Below are positions 18,320 to 27,484 of a stretch of DNA of 64,000 bases, one piece after another. Location of the stretch: assembly GCA_029269725.1 (NCBI GenBank), contig JARJHS010000012.1, positions 15,664 through 79,663 on the forward strand, in the 5' to 3' direction. The notes beneath the pieces are model-generated. The model made no database searches, had not been told where the DNA came from, and saw only the letters and a list, made by a program, of their open reading frames with translations. Positions within the stretch are counted from its first letter, which is position 1. Every line of letters starts with the position of its first letter. The position numbers and the translations under genes are program-made. This DNA comes from Pollutibacter soli (GTDB taxonomy: Bacteria > Bacteroidota > Bacteroidia > Chitinophagales > Chitinophagaceae).

Positions 18320-18685
18320 ATGCAGAGACTTCAATTTTATATTTTTCAATTTTTACTATTAGTTTTTTATGGCTGCAATACCAACGAGTATGACGCGGCT
18401 AGTGACTATAATTCAAAATTCATTAGAGAGATTCCAATTGAGCAATCCGGCGCGACTAAAGGTCAGGCAGATTATATGTACAATGTGTATAATAAGTTCT
18501 CCAATGAGTTAGGGCTCGATTTAATAAAGAATGGATTCGATTCAGTGCAGATCAGAATTTGGCTAGGGCACAGTATGGCTTTCGAAAACCAAATAGTGAT
18601 TTTAAAAAATACTCAAGGATCCTGGACGGCTGAGTTAACTCGTACTGCGCATGGCGTTGGCGTTAACGGTCATGCTATTCAGTAA
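18320..18685 (+). CDS. Small putative lipoprotein of unknown function
   Basis: About 121 residues from ATG 18320 (a TTG at 18311 would overlap the attC-like core). The N-terminal hydrophobic run ends in LVFYGCNTNEYD, with a Cys placed like a lipobox, so it is probably a lipoprotein. The rest is a small mixed alpha/beta domain with no motif I recognise. It starts 3 bp after attC-like site D, which supports cassette origin. No attC-like element follows before the DUF6064 gene, so the two may share one cassette. Confidence 0.65.
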   Translation: MQRLQFYIFQFLLLVFYGCNTNEYDAASDYNSKFIREIPIEQSGATKGQADYMYNVYNKFSNELGLDLIKNGFDSVQIRIWLGHSMAFENQIVILKNTQGSWTAELTRTAHGVGVNGHAIQ

Positions 18686-18803
18686 TACACTTAAATATAT
18701 AGGCTGGAACTGATCAATGTCATTTCTTATTTTGCTATGCATCAGTTAATCTTTCTAAATGTTGCATTAACATTACCTTTTTAATATTAATGACACTCAG
18801 AAA

Positions 18804-19457
18804 ATGAAACTGCCCTTTACAGTTGAACAATTTATAGACGTATTTAAAAACTATAATCAATATGTCTTCCCAATGCAGATTGTCTTTAATATTCTTGGCT
18901 TGACTGTAATTTTTATTTCAATACAGAAGTCAGCAAATGCAGATAAGGTAATAAATGTTATTCTTTCTTTTTTTTGGCTATGGATGGGTATTGTTTATCA
19001 TTTACTTTATTTTGCCCGAATAAATAAAGCTGCTTATGTCTTCGGAGGAGCTTTTATTCTGCAAGGATTACTGTTTTTTTATCAGGGAGTTTTAAAAAAT
19101 AAATTGTGTTATACATTTCGTTTTGACAAATTTGGCTGGGCTGGGCTTTTATTGGTAACATTCGCTTTACTTATTTACCCTTTCTTAGGTCACGCATTTG
19201 GACACATTTATCCAGGCTCACCAACATTTGGCTTACCATGTCCGACAACTATTTTCACGTTTGGAATACTCATGTGGCTTGACAAGAAAACACCGATAGG
19301 AATTCTGGTTATTCCTTTTATCTGGTCAATCATCGGTTTTTTTGCCGCACTGCAACTTGGAATTCGTGAAGATACCGGTCTGCTCATTGCAGGAATAGCA
19401 GGCATAATAATAATTGCAATAAAGGACAGAAGACTAACTTATGGCCCCGGTAAATAA
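18804..19457 (+). CDS. DUF6064 family integral membrane protein
   Basis: A 217-residue protein with about seven hydrophobic helices and short loops. The start MKLPFTVEQFIDVFKNYN, the WLWMGIVYHLLYFARINKAAY segment and GHIYPGSPTFGLPCPTTIFTFG match the DUF6064 family. No function is established for that family. The ATG at 18804 gives the family N-terminus. It is followed 20 bp later by another, partial, cassette-type element. Confidence 0.8.
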   Translation: MKLPFTVEQFIDVFKNYNQYVFPMQIVFNILGLTVIFISIQKSANADKVINVILSFFWLWMGIVYHLLYFARINKAAYVFGGAFILQGLLFFYQGVLKNKLCYTFRFDKFGWAGLLLVTFALLIYPFLGHAFGHIYPGSPTFGLPCPTTIFTFGILMWLDKKTPIGILVIPFIWSIIGFFAALQLGIREDTGLLIAGIAGIIIIAIKDRRLTYGPGK

Positions 19458-19476
19458 AATTTTAAAAAGAAGCACC

Positions 19477-19640
19477 AACTGCTAACACAGGGTTTTCTGC
19501 CAGGTTGGCTGAAGCATATATCATGATCGTCCCGTTCGGATATGATCTGCAGTCCGGGCTGGACGCCAGCCCGAACGTACCGAAAGCGATGTTCATATCA
19601 AATTCACAGACGTTTGGTAGCTATCAGTAAGCCCTGGAAA
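19477..19640 (+). repeat. Partial attC-like element
   Basis: Starts AACTGCTAACACAGGGTTTTCTG and ends near AGTAAGCCCTGGAAAGG, so CAGGGTTTT and AAGCCCTG can pair, but no GTTAG or GTTGTGC right core is visible. A second left-core-like GTGTGCGGCTAAC lies at 19821-19833, also without a right half. The frame 19669-19911 between them has no recognisable product and was not called. Confidence 0.35.
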
Positions 19641-20038
19641 GGGGAATTACTATCGCTGCACTAAAAGCATGGACTGGGTGCTTTTACAGTGTACCGACGG
19701 ATATTTTTCCAAATGGGAAATACCAAAAGAAACTGCAAATGACATCCGGAAGTTTTACGGCAGTTACAGGGTAAGGCACATTATTCTCTCATGTACTAAC
19801 CTTGTGATTACAAAAACCAAGTGTGCGGCTAACAAAAGTATTTCCAAAATGCAGGCTGACGTAGCCGTGTTTCAACTTTTCGTTCATCGGGCATCTGCAT
19901 ATCCAACCTAACCTTATCTATTTAGTCATTTGCGTCTCGTCATCTTTTTTATCTTTATGCAGCATCGAAATTTTATTCTCCATTGCTGCAAATCCCGTAT
20001 CATCACCGAACAACGAATAACGAAAAACGAACAACGCC

Positions 20039-20770
20039 GCCTGCCCTGGCTGTCGCCTTTTGCTCCGTAGAAGCATCCTGTTTGTAGCAAGCATGGCTCG
20101 TAGAGTTTGATTTGTCGCTCTGTTAGGAGCGTCCTGTAAGATGAAACGAATGAAATAGTTTTTGAGGAATCGATTGATTGTACATAAATGAATCTAAGAT
20201 TCAACCTGATACAGGTTTCAGGACGCTCCTACGGAGCGATACGTTCTTTTCAGGTTCATTGGCGTTTGCTACAAACCGGGCGCTCCGATGGAGCGGAAAA
20301 ATAACGCTCAATCGTGTTCATGAGCAGACCATTATAATAAAGCCTTATGCTTCGAATTCAATTCATATGGGATACTGATTCTACGAAGCAATCTGGTTTC
20401 ACATGTAAACCTTTTATGCGCAATGGCCGAAAATCTTTGCACTGTTCTAAATAAATTTCCCGTTTTCGACGCGTAATGAACGTCATGAAAGTTGATCCGG
20501 TTGTTGCCTTTCGCTCCATAGGAGCGTCCTGTTTGTAGCAAGGATGGCGCGTGGAGTTCGAATTGTCGCTCCGTTAGGAGCGTCCTGTAAGATGGAACGA
20601 ATGAAATAGTTTTTGAGGAATCGATTGATTGTAGAGAAATGAATCTAAGATTCAACCTGATACAGGTTTCAGGACGCTCCTACGGAGCGATACGTTCTTT
20701 TCAGGTTCATTTGCGTTTGCTACAAACAGGGCGCGACGATGTAGCGAAGAATTAACGTTGAATAATCTTT
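20039..20770. repeat. Duplicated GGAGCG-palindrome repeat block
   Basis: Two copies of a roughly 270-bp block (about 20039-20310 and 20490-20770) share CGCTCCGTTAGGAGCGTCC, a 60-bp stretch around AATGAATCTAAGATTCAACC, and CAGGACGCTCCTACGGAGCG. Each contains several CGCTCC-n3-GGAGCG hairpins. A third, rearranged copy is at 38740-39105. Open frames of 92 and 107 codons here encode near-identical peptides only because the repeat is duplicated. Confidence 0.8.
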
Positions 20771-20771
20771 A

Positions 20772-22034
20772 TCAGCGGGCCTGAACTACCCTGTATCCAT
20801 CAGTCATTATCCACTGATAAAATTCACCAAACCATTTACGCCAGTACTTTTCGTTATGCGCAGCTTCAGGGTCAATGAGTGAATAGCTCTGTACAGAAGA
20901 ATTTTTTCCAACCTTTTCATAAATACGTTTCATGTTTTCCATATGGGGTTCTCCTTCCTTTCCACCGATATAGAAAAAATATTTTCCCCTGAGCTTATCC
21001 ATGTTTGCATCAGTCAGTGAATCAATACCGCTGGCTGTCCAGAATGCAGGGGAGAAAACTCCGGCCTTGCCAAACACATCGGGATATTTGATTGCCGCGT
21101 ACCAGGAGATCAATCCTCCCATGGATGAACCGGCGATGATGGTATTCTCTTTTGAAGTCAGCGTGCGGAATTGTTTATCAATAAATGGCTTCAGTGTGTT
21201 GACAATGTCACTTAAATATTCATTTGCTTTTGGTGGAAACGTGATGGAATCTTTTTCGCTTTTGTAGGTGAATGCAAAAGGATTGTATTCGCTCATTCTT
21301 TCATTTTGCCCGTTTTCTATGGCGACTACAATGCATCCGGGTTTTCCATTTTCTATCAAAGAATCCAGGCATTCATCCACGCCCCATTCTCCGGAAAATG
21401 CAGTGTATTCATCAAATACATTCTGACCATCCTGCATATACATGACAGGGTATCGTTGTTTACTTTTTTCATAACCGGGTGGCAGATAAACCCAGATGCT
21501 TTTTTGTTTGTGCAGCGATGGCATGTCAAATTTTTCTGCAATCAACTGCACATTACGGGAAGCGGTATGTTTTCTTTCAGCAACAACGAAATCATCCTTC
21601 CATGCGGCAATCGAAAAATCAAGAGCCGTATCACTGTTGATTTGTATCGAACGATTGCGTGTGTCAGTCCCGTCTGCATTAGATTCCACTTTGGACCAGC
21701 TGCCTCGCGTAAACTTGAACTGGTAACTGCCTGGATTTAATTTTAGTACAACCGAATTACCAGGGATTTTGTAGTCATCATCATCTGGTTTCCATCCGTT
21801 GAAGGAACCTGCCATATATACTGTATCGTTCTTATGTTTTTCGGGAGTGGAGCGCAGATGTATGATAACATTGAATTGCGCGGAAAGATGGGTGGAAAAA
21901 AGTAAAAGACAAAAAAACAGCGTTGTTCTGTTTGCTGCAAATCGACAACCAACAGACACGGGCGTTTGCAATTGCTGAAGGAGTTGGTAAGCTTTTTCAT
22001 TAGCTGGTGGCGTTGTAATGCTGTTATGCTTCAT
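20772..22034 (-). CDS. Secreted esterase with N-terminal carbohydrate-binding-like domain
   Basis: A 420-residue protein. A hydrophobic signal-like segment (about 38-52, ending LSAQ) is preceded by an unusually long 37-residue N-terminus with no other Met. An immunoglobulin-like CBM48/E-set domain follows (YMAGSFNGWKPDDDDY, LNPGSYQFKFTRGSW). The C-terminal esterase D/enterochelin-esterase-like domain has SIWVYLPPGY, YPVMYMQDGQNVFDE, nucleophile elbow AGSSMGG (about S303) and a late His in DPEAAHNEKYWRKW. Such enzymes cleave acetyl or feruloyl esters on polysaccharides or siderophore esters; which one is not clear. It stands alone between two repeat regions. Confidence 0.82.
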   Translation of the reverse strand: MKHNSITTPPANEKAYQLLQQLQTPVSVGCRFAANRTTLFFCLLLFSTHLSAQFNVIIHLRSTPEKHKNDTVYMAGSFNGWKPDDDDYKIPGNSVVLKLNPGSYQFKFTRGSWSKVESNADGTDTRNRSIQINSDTALDFSIAAWKDDFVVAERKHTASRNVQLIAEKFDMPSLHKQKSIWVYLPPGYEKSKQRYPVMYMQDGQNVFDEYTAFSGEWGVDECLDSLIENGKPGCIVVAIENGQNERMSEYNPFAFTYKSEKDSITFPPKANEYLSDIVNTLKPFIDKQFRTLTSKENTIIAGSSMGGLISWYAAIKYPDVFGKAGVFSPAFWTASGIDSLTDANMDKLRGKYFFYIGGKEGEPHMENMKRIYEKVGKNSSVQSYSLIDPEAAHNEKYWRKWFGEFYQWIMTDGYRVVQAR

Positions 22035-22245
22035 AGTTTTTTAAATACGTGTGAGCTTTCTGTAATATAGCTTCAGTTGATGTACCAGGTGTAAGTGCAA
22101 CACGTTGTTTTGAGAGCCAATTTCGTATTAAAATTGCATTCACGCCAGTGGGGTTGTGATCAGCAGGAAGCAATTGCTTTTTACTTTGTTTTTCGCATAG
22201 TTAAGTTTTCTGCTTTATAGTCAGTAAAAGCGTTTATTACAAAAC

Positions 22246-23041
22246 GAATTTCCCGCAGATGACCGCAGATTAAAAGGCACGCAGATGGCCGCTGATGTTC
22301 TGCGTGATCAGCGTGTATTCCATCTGCGAAAATCAGCGGGAAAACTCCAGTGAAATAAAAGTTTGTTTGCTATCCGGTTTATAATCAGTAAAAGCATTTA
22401 AATACAATCATCATTTCCCGCAGATGATCGCAGATTCTTCTGCGTGATCAGCGCGTATTCCATCTGCGAAAATCAGCGGGAAAACTCCAGTGAAATTAAA
22501 GGTTGTTTGCTATCCGGTTTATAATCAGTAGAAGCATTTAAAATACAACCATCATTTCCCGAAGATGATCGCAGATTCTTCTGCGCGATCAGCGTGTATT
22601 CCATCTGCGAAAATCAGCGGGAAAACTCCGGTGAAATAAAAGGTTGTTTGCTATCCGGTTTATAATCAGTAGAAACATTTAAGATATAACCATCATTTCC
22701 CGCAGATGGCGCAGATTGAAAGGCACGCAGATGATCGCAGATTTTTCTGCGCGATCAGCGTGTATTCCATCTGCGAAAATCAGCGGGAAAACTCCAGTGA
22801 AATAAAAGGTTGTTTGCTATCCGGTTTATAATCAGTAGAAGCATTTAAAATACAACCATCATTTCCCGCAGATGATCGCAGATTCTTCTGCGTGATCAGC
22901 GTGTATTCAATCTGCGAAAATCAGCGGGAAAACTCCAGTGAAATAAAAGGTTGTTTGCTATCCGGTTTATAATCAGTAGAAGCATTTAAGATATAACCAT
23001 CATTTTCCGCAGATGACCGCTGATGTGTCAGCGCAAATCAA
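22246..23041. repeat. Tandem array of CGCAGAT/ATCTGCG repeats (about 5.5 copies)
   Basis: The landmark CAGCGGGAAAACTCC ends each unit, with GCGGG ending at 22340, 22480, 22621, 22787 and 22928, giving periods of 140, 141, 166 and 141 bp; a sixth copy from about 23003 is truncated. The 25-bp difference is an internal AAAGGCACGCAGATGATCGC block present only in some units. Each unit is a hairpin (TTTCCCGCAGAT against ATCTGCG...GCGGGAAA) plus a spacer containing GGTTGTTTGCTATCCGG. It fills most of the 1.1-kb gap 22035-23125; nothing else is recognised there. Confidence 0.88.
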
Positions 23042-23125
23042 TGAGCTGATCAAACCTAATTCGCCTCAACTTTTGTATATTAGTTGAACTACAATTACAC
23101 GCAACGATTGTAAACCGTCAACGGT

Positions 23126-25303
23126 ATGAAAAAAAATCAAAGCCTGCCATTTGTAAAAAAAGCTACATCCTATCTTTTTCCTGTTATGTTCGTCCTGATT
23201 TCTTCAGTACTAATAGCGACGTGCAAAACGGAAACCAAAGAAGTCAGCACAGGAACCAACGACATCGGCGGAACCGTTACAGGACCCAATGGACCCGAAG
23301 CCGGCGTGTGGGTAATTGCCGAAACCTACGACCTGCCTACACGCTTTGCGAAAATTGTAGTGACCAACGACTCCGGGCAGTATTTGATCCCAGAACTTCC
23401 GGCAGCCAATTATAAGATCTGGGTCCGTGGTTATGGACTAATTGATTCAGAAAAGAAAGATGCAAAACCCGGGAGTAATATCGATCTTACTGCCGTCATT
23501 GCTCCTTCGGAAAAAGAAGCTGCACAATATTATCCTGCAGGGTATTGGTTCTCGCTGCTGAATGTTCCCGATAAAAGCAAATTTCCAGGTACCGGACCTG
23601 ATGGTAACGGGATCTCTCCAAACATCAAAGTGCAGGCTGATTTTCTCCGGAGTATCAAGTCGGGTACCTGCCTTGCATGCCACGCGCTGGGCACTAAAGG
23701 AACGCGTGAGTTGCCGTCTTCACTTGGAAAATTTACCAGTTCGATGATGGCATGGGAGAGAAGATTACAATCAGGCCAGGCGGGCGGACAAATGACCAGC
23801 AGCATGATGACTTTTGGTCGTGAACAGATGTTAGGCATGTTCGCCGACTGGACAGATCGCATTGCACAGGGCGAACTTCCATCAAAACCACAACGGCCGC
23901 AGGGAGTCGAACGCAATGTGGTGATCTCACAGTGGGACTGGGCCGATCCAAAAGCTTATTTGCACGATGTGGTATCAACCGACCGAAGAGACCCGACAAT
24001 AAATGCTAACGGTCCCGTATACGGTGCTACGGAGTTGAGTACCGACTACCTTCCTGTGCTTGATCCAATGTCCAATCAAATCAGCCAGGTGCCGCTTTCT
24101 GTTCTTGACCCCAATACGCCATCGGCATCAGGCGATGTAGTGCAACGGTCGGCCTACTGGGGCGACACGGCGATCTGGAACAGCAAGACGAATGTGCACA
24201 ATCCCATGTTTGATAAGGAAGGGCGTGTCTGGATCACGACAACCGTCCGGCCAACAGACAATCCTGATTTCTGCAGGGAAGGTTCTGATCATCCTTCCGC
24301 AAAAGCTTTTCCTGTTGATAAATCATACAGGCAACTCGGTGTCTATGACCCAAAGACAAAGAAATACACTCCCATAAATACCTGTTTCAGTACGCATCAC
24401 CTCATGTTTGCTGAAGATGCAAACAACACGCTCTGGACCAGCGGTGGGGGACAGGTGATCGGTTGGTTTGACACGAAAAAATACCTGGAGACAGGAGATG
24501 AAAAAGAAGCGCAGGGCTGGACCCCGATTATTCTTGATTTCAATGGCAATGGTAAACGTGATGCATACACGGAGCCTGATGCACCGGATGATCCAAAGAA
24601 AGACAAAAGAATCACCAAAGGTTTATATGCGTGTTCACCTGCCCCTGATGGTTCTGTATGGGGATCGAGTCTCGGTTATCCGGGTGCGTTAGTCCGGTTA
24701 AATCCGGGAAGCAATCCTACGGAAACGGCGCTTGCAGAATATTTTGAACTTCCATTGAATGAAAAGGGTGAACCCATTGAGGGATTTTCTCCGCGGGGCA
24801 TGGATGTAGACCGTAATGGAGTGGCCTGGGTGGCACTCGCCAGTGGACACCTGGCCAGCTTTGATCCCAGAAAATGCAAAACACGGAACGGGCCAACAGC
24901 TACAGGTCAGCATTGTGCCGAAGGCTGGACCTTTTACACAGAGCCGCTTCCACAATTCAAAGGTCTGAATATTCCAGGCAGTGCGGAGTCCAGCTACTAT
25001 ACCTGGGTGGACCAGTTCAACACATCTGGACTGGGAGAAAATACACCTATCAACACGGGCAATGAATCTGAAGCTCTCTTAGCGTTGAAGGATGGGAAGT
25101 GGGTGGTACTTCGTGTACCCTACCCGTTGGGATTTTATACCAAGTGGATGGACGGGCGGATTGACGATCCCAATGCCGGATGGAAAGGCCGGGGATTATG
25201 GGCGACTATAAGTACAAGGGCACCTTTTCATATGGAAGGTGGAAAGGGGACGCCGAGTAAGGTTTTCAAGTTTCAGATGAGGCCGGATCCGTTGGCGAGG
25301 TAG
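23126..25303 (+). CDS. Large exported protein: carboxypeptidase-regulatory-like domain, haem c motif and beta-propeller-like C-terminus
   Basis: A 725-residue protein with a signal or lipoprotein leader (hydrophobic about 12-32, Cys in IATCKTE). A carboxypeptidase-regulatory-like beta domain follows (about 45-125: GGTVTGPNGPEAGVWVIAE, SGQYLIPELP). A single CxxCH site (CLACH, C182) predicts one covalently bound haem c. The C-terminal two thirds contain repeated blade-like phrases (FDKEGRVWITTT, EDANNTLWTSGG, APDGSVWGSS, VDRNGVAWVAL), as in NHL/SMP-30/virginiamycin-B-lyase propellers. It probably acts outside the cytoplasmic membrane, as a redox enzyme or electron-transfer protein, but the substrate is unknown. 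Confidence 0.8.
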   Translation: MKKNQSLPFVKKATSYLFPVMFVLISSVLIATCKTETKEVSTGTNDIGGTVTGPNGPEAGVWVIAETYDLPTRFAKIVVTNDSGQYLIPELPAANYKIWVRGYGLIDSEKKDAKPGSNIDLTAVIAPSEKEAAQYYPAGYWFSLLNVPDKSKFPGTGPDGNGISPNIKVQADFLRSIKSGTCLACHALGTKGTRELPSSLGKFTSSMMAWERRLQSGQAGGQMTSSMMTFGREQMLGMFADWTDRIAQGELPSKPQRPQGVERNVVISQWDWADPKAYLHDVVSTDRRDPTINANGPVYGATELSTDYLPVLDPMSNQISQVPLSVLDPNTPSASGDVVQRSAYWGDTAIWNSKTNVHNPMFDKEGRVWITTTVRPTDNPDFCREGSDHPSAKAFPVDKSYRQLGVYDPKTKKYTPINTCFSTHHLMFAEDANNTLWTSGGGQVIGWFDTKKYLETGDEKEAQGWTPIILDFNGNGKRDAYTEPDAPDDPKKDKRITKGLYACSPAPDGSVWGSSLGYPGALVRLNPGSNPTETALAEYFELPLNEKGEPIEGFSPRGMDVDRNGVAWVALASGHLASFDPRKCKTRNGPTATGQHCAEGWTFYTEPLPQFKGLNIPGSAESSYYTWVDQFNTSGLGENTPINTGNESEALLALKDGKWVVLRVPYPLGFYTKWMDGRIDDPNAGWKGRGLWATISTRAPFHMEGGKGTPSKVFKFQMRPDPLAR

Positions 25304-25497
25304 AATTATGCCGATGCTAAGAAGTTTTTGTGATGCAGAGGCGTATTCAAAATTTCTTTCAAACTTTTAATTAAAGGGTGTTTTACAACCCAAAGCACTG
25401 AAACTGTTTTTTTTGGTTATATCGATCCTTTTTTAGCGGATTCGTCTGATGGACTTTTTATTTTATCAGTCACAAACGACGGAGGTTTTTGCGATGG

Positions 25498-26526
25498 CTA
25501 TTCGAGGAAATAGAGGACTGTGTCTCCATTGTCATTATGTTTCGCAAGATATCTGAGAAAAAAACAAAAACCTCCCGTAGCCTTTAGTTTTTCTTCGATC
25601 TGGGCTTCGCTTAAAAACTGAACTACTGTAGGTGAATTACGAATACTATCTGCAATTTCACTATGTTTTAATCCGTTCAAGTGAACATTTCGAACTTCAT
25701 TTTTATTGATATGTAGTATTCTTCCTGTTGGTAATGTTGAATACAGAATAGTCCACCCAGTTTCGAATGAAACTTCAAAATTTGCAATATATCTTTCCCC
25801 AGGAGCCTGAGCTATTTCATATTGAACATTTGCTTGTTCGATAGTCAATATATCCGGAAAAGCCGTAGCTACCTTATGTATATCACGGCGATATGACTCT
25901 AATATCTTTTTGAAAAAAAAGTCGAAACAGGAATAGCGATTTCCTTCAACTATTATAGTATAGTCTTTGGGTTCGACCGAGATTTTAATATCCTGTTTGG
26001 TTCGGCTGAAAACTTTGAAGTCCCTATATTTAATTTCGGCGTACCCCAGCATATGTGCCAGAAGTACAATTGGCTTTCCAAGAGTTTCTGGTTGCAAAAG
26101 CTCAAATTTATTTAATAAAGCTCTCTCTTTTGCTGCGGCAGAATAGCCGTTTTTTGAGAAAAGAAATACTTTATCTGCACGAACTTCGCCCATTTTATAT
26201 TTTCCTAGAGCCGCGTCAATAACTTGTATGTCAACAGGATCGCTCCAATTCTTAGCTTCACCACAAATGAAAAGTGAAAGCATACCAACGCGCCCGGTTA
26301 ATTCTACATCAATTTCTCGTAATACTCCACTTTCATTACCTAAAACTTCTCTTTTTACTTCTATATTAAAACCTTCAGGGAGATCTTGCTTACAAAACTC
26401 AGCCAGTAAATTCTCAAAATTATCCGCGCTTAAGTTGTTATAATCTGGGTTTGAGTTAGATACCTGAGATGGCAAAATTTCGGTTGTTGATTTTTTTATT
26501 TTCGGTTTTTTTGGGCGTCTTGGCAT
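25498..26526 (-). CDS. Probable PD-(D/E)XK restriction-endonuclease-like protein
   Basis: A 342-residue protein with a basic N-terminus (MPRRPKKPKIKK). Residues about 35-150 resemble the Mrr/restriction-endonuclease fold: NFENLLAEF, VLREIDVELTG, then LFICGEAKNWSDPVDIQVIDA, giving an E...D...EAK catalytic set. The C-terminal 190 residues have no recognised domain. It faces away from the next two genes, in a stretch with another nuclease-like gene and Gabija, which suggests phage or plasmid defence. An actual restriction activity is inference; no methyltransferase is nearby. Confidence 0.7.
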   Translation of the reverse strand: MPRRPKKPKIKKSTTEILPSQVSNSNPDYNNLSADNFENLLAEFCKQDLPEGFNIEVKREVLGNESGVLREIDVELTGRVGMLSLFICGEAKNWSDPVDIQVIDAALGKYKMGEVRADKVFLFSKNGYSAAAKERALLNKFELLQPETLGKPIVLLAHMLGYAEIKYRDFKVFSRTKQDIKISVEPKDYTIIVEGNRYSCFDFFFKKILESYRRDIHKVATAFPDILTIEQANVQYEIAQAPGERYIANFEVSFETGWTILYSTLPTGRILHINKNEVRNVHLNGLKHSEIADSIRNSPTVVQFLSEAQIEEKLKATGGFCFFLRYLAKHNDNGDTVLYFLE

Positions 26527-26687
26527 TGGTTTGGTGTTTGATAAGTAGGTTAACTTTATCCTCGTAATAACTTTGCAATACTCTAAAATCTTTTACATTT
26601 TTCCAAAATTGTAAAGTATGACGAAATACAATGAGGTGAATTATGAGTCTCACTCCACCCACTCAACCATAACCGTATTTCGCAATT

Positions 26688-27038
26688 GTGGCCTCAATTT
26701 TTAATGTTTTTGCGCATATATTGCGAAATATGCCGAATGATCAGGCTGGAAATTCGGCTGAAAAAGTTAGTGTAGCAAATGAAATGGGAACATTATACCC
26801 GATGCCGAATTTGATAGTAATACCACTTTCAACCTTTAATAAACAAAATGATTTTGGTGATAAGGCGATAATGAAAAGACATATTTCAGATTCTTTTGAG
26901 GCCGAAAGGAACTATATTAGGTCGAGTCGAATGATATTTATATTTGAGAGAGATGATTTTAACTGTGGGTTAGCGCTTAAAGTTTTGTTAGATAATTGGG
27001 CAAGTACAGAAATAAATGTTGAGTATACACAAGGTTAG
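26688..27038 (+). CDS. Hypothetical protein preceding a nuclease gene
   Basis: A 116-residue protein from a GTG start at 26688; an ATG at 26730 is the alternative. I do not recognise the family. The sequence is mixed, with a central IRSSRMIFIFERDDF strand-like region and no signal peptide or membrane segment. It ends 14 bp before the 27053 gene, so the two are probably co-transcribed. An inverted pair GACGAAATAC (about 26620) and GTATTTCG lies just upstream and could be an operator. Confidence 0.55.
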   Translation: MASIFNVFAHILRNMPNDQAGNSAEKVSVANEMGTLYPMPNLIVIPLSTFNKQNDFGDKAIMKRHISDSFEAERNYIRSSRMIFIFERDDFNCGLALKVLLDNWASTEINVEYTQG

Positions 27039-27052
27039 AACTTTTTTAAATT

Positions 27053-27484
27053 ATGAGTTCGACAAAGCACCAAGGGTTGAATTTTGAAGAGATAGCGAAG
27101 ACTGTAATTTCTTCTCAGAAAGGCTTAAAGCTATTAAAGGATGTTGTTGTCGAAGTTGGTGTATCTAAAAATAAGAAGAAACACAAGTTTGATCTTGGCA
27201 ATATCGATGAGAAGATTTTAGTGGAATGTAAACATCATGCTTGGACATCTGTAGGAAATTCGCCAAGTGCAAAAATGACTATTTGGAATGAAGCAATGCT
27301 TTATTTCATGTTAACACCAAAAGATTATACAAATATTCTTTTCGTTAAAAAAAGTATTTGTGACAATAGGAGGGAAACATTAGCAGACTACTATTTCAGA
27401 ACTTACCGTCATCTTATTCCAGAGAATGTTGAAATTTGGGAATATGATATTGATGCAAAGGAACTGAAAATTCATAATATTTAA
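27053..27484 (+). CDS. Small PD-(D/E)XK nuclease-like protein
   Basis: A 143-residue protein. An N-terminal helix (LNFEEIAKTVI) is followed by KKKHKFDLGN and ILVECKHHAWT, giving the D...ECK core of the PD-(D/E)XK fold, close to Mrr/HJC-type single-domain nucleases. Gln/Trp/Asn residues after the ECK strand fit this fold. It could restrict foreign DNA or be a repair nuclease. The stop codon is immediately followed by an attC-like element (27485-27678), so this gene, perhaps with the one before it, looks like a gene cassette. Confidence 0.7.
   Translation: MSSTKHQGLNFEEIAKTVISSQKGLKLLKDVVVEVGVSKNKKKHKFDLGNIDEKILVECKHHAWTSVGNSPSAKMTIWNEAMLYFMLTPKDYTNILFVKKSICDNRRETLADYYFRTYRHLIPENVEIWEYDIDAKELKIHNI

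Noticed and set aside
13600-19700. Integron integrase gene near the cassette-like array
   Set aside because: No tyrosine-recombinase-like protein was found on either strand in this stretch or elsewhere in the window.
19669-19911. 80-codon frame after the DUF6064 gene as a cassette gene
   Set aside because: It runs across a left-core-like GTGTGCGGCTAAC and has no recognisable product; kept only as a note.
19926-20655. Two similar open frames (92 and 107 codons) as paralogous genes
   Set aside because: The likeness comes entirely from the duplicated GGAGCG repeat; the peptides have no plausible family.
22246-23041. Possible CRISPR array or replication-origin iterons
   Set aside because: Units are 140-166 bp with repeated spacers, and no replication genes lie beside them.
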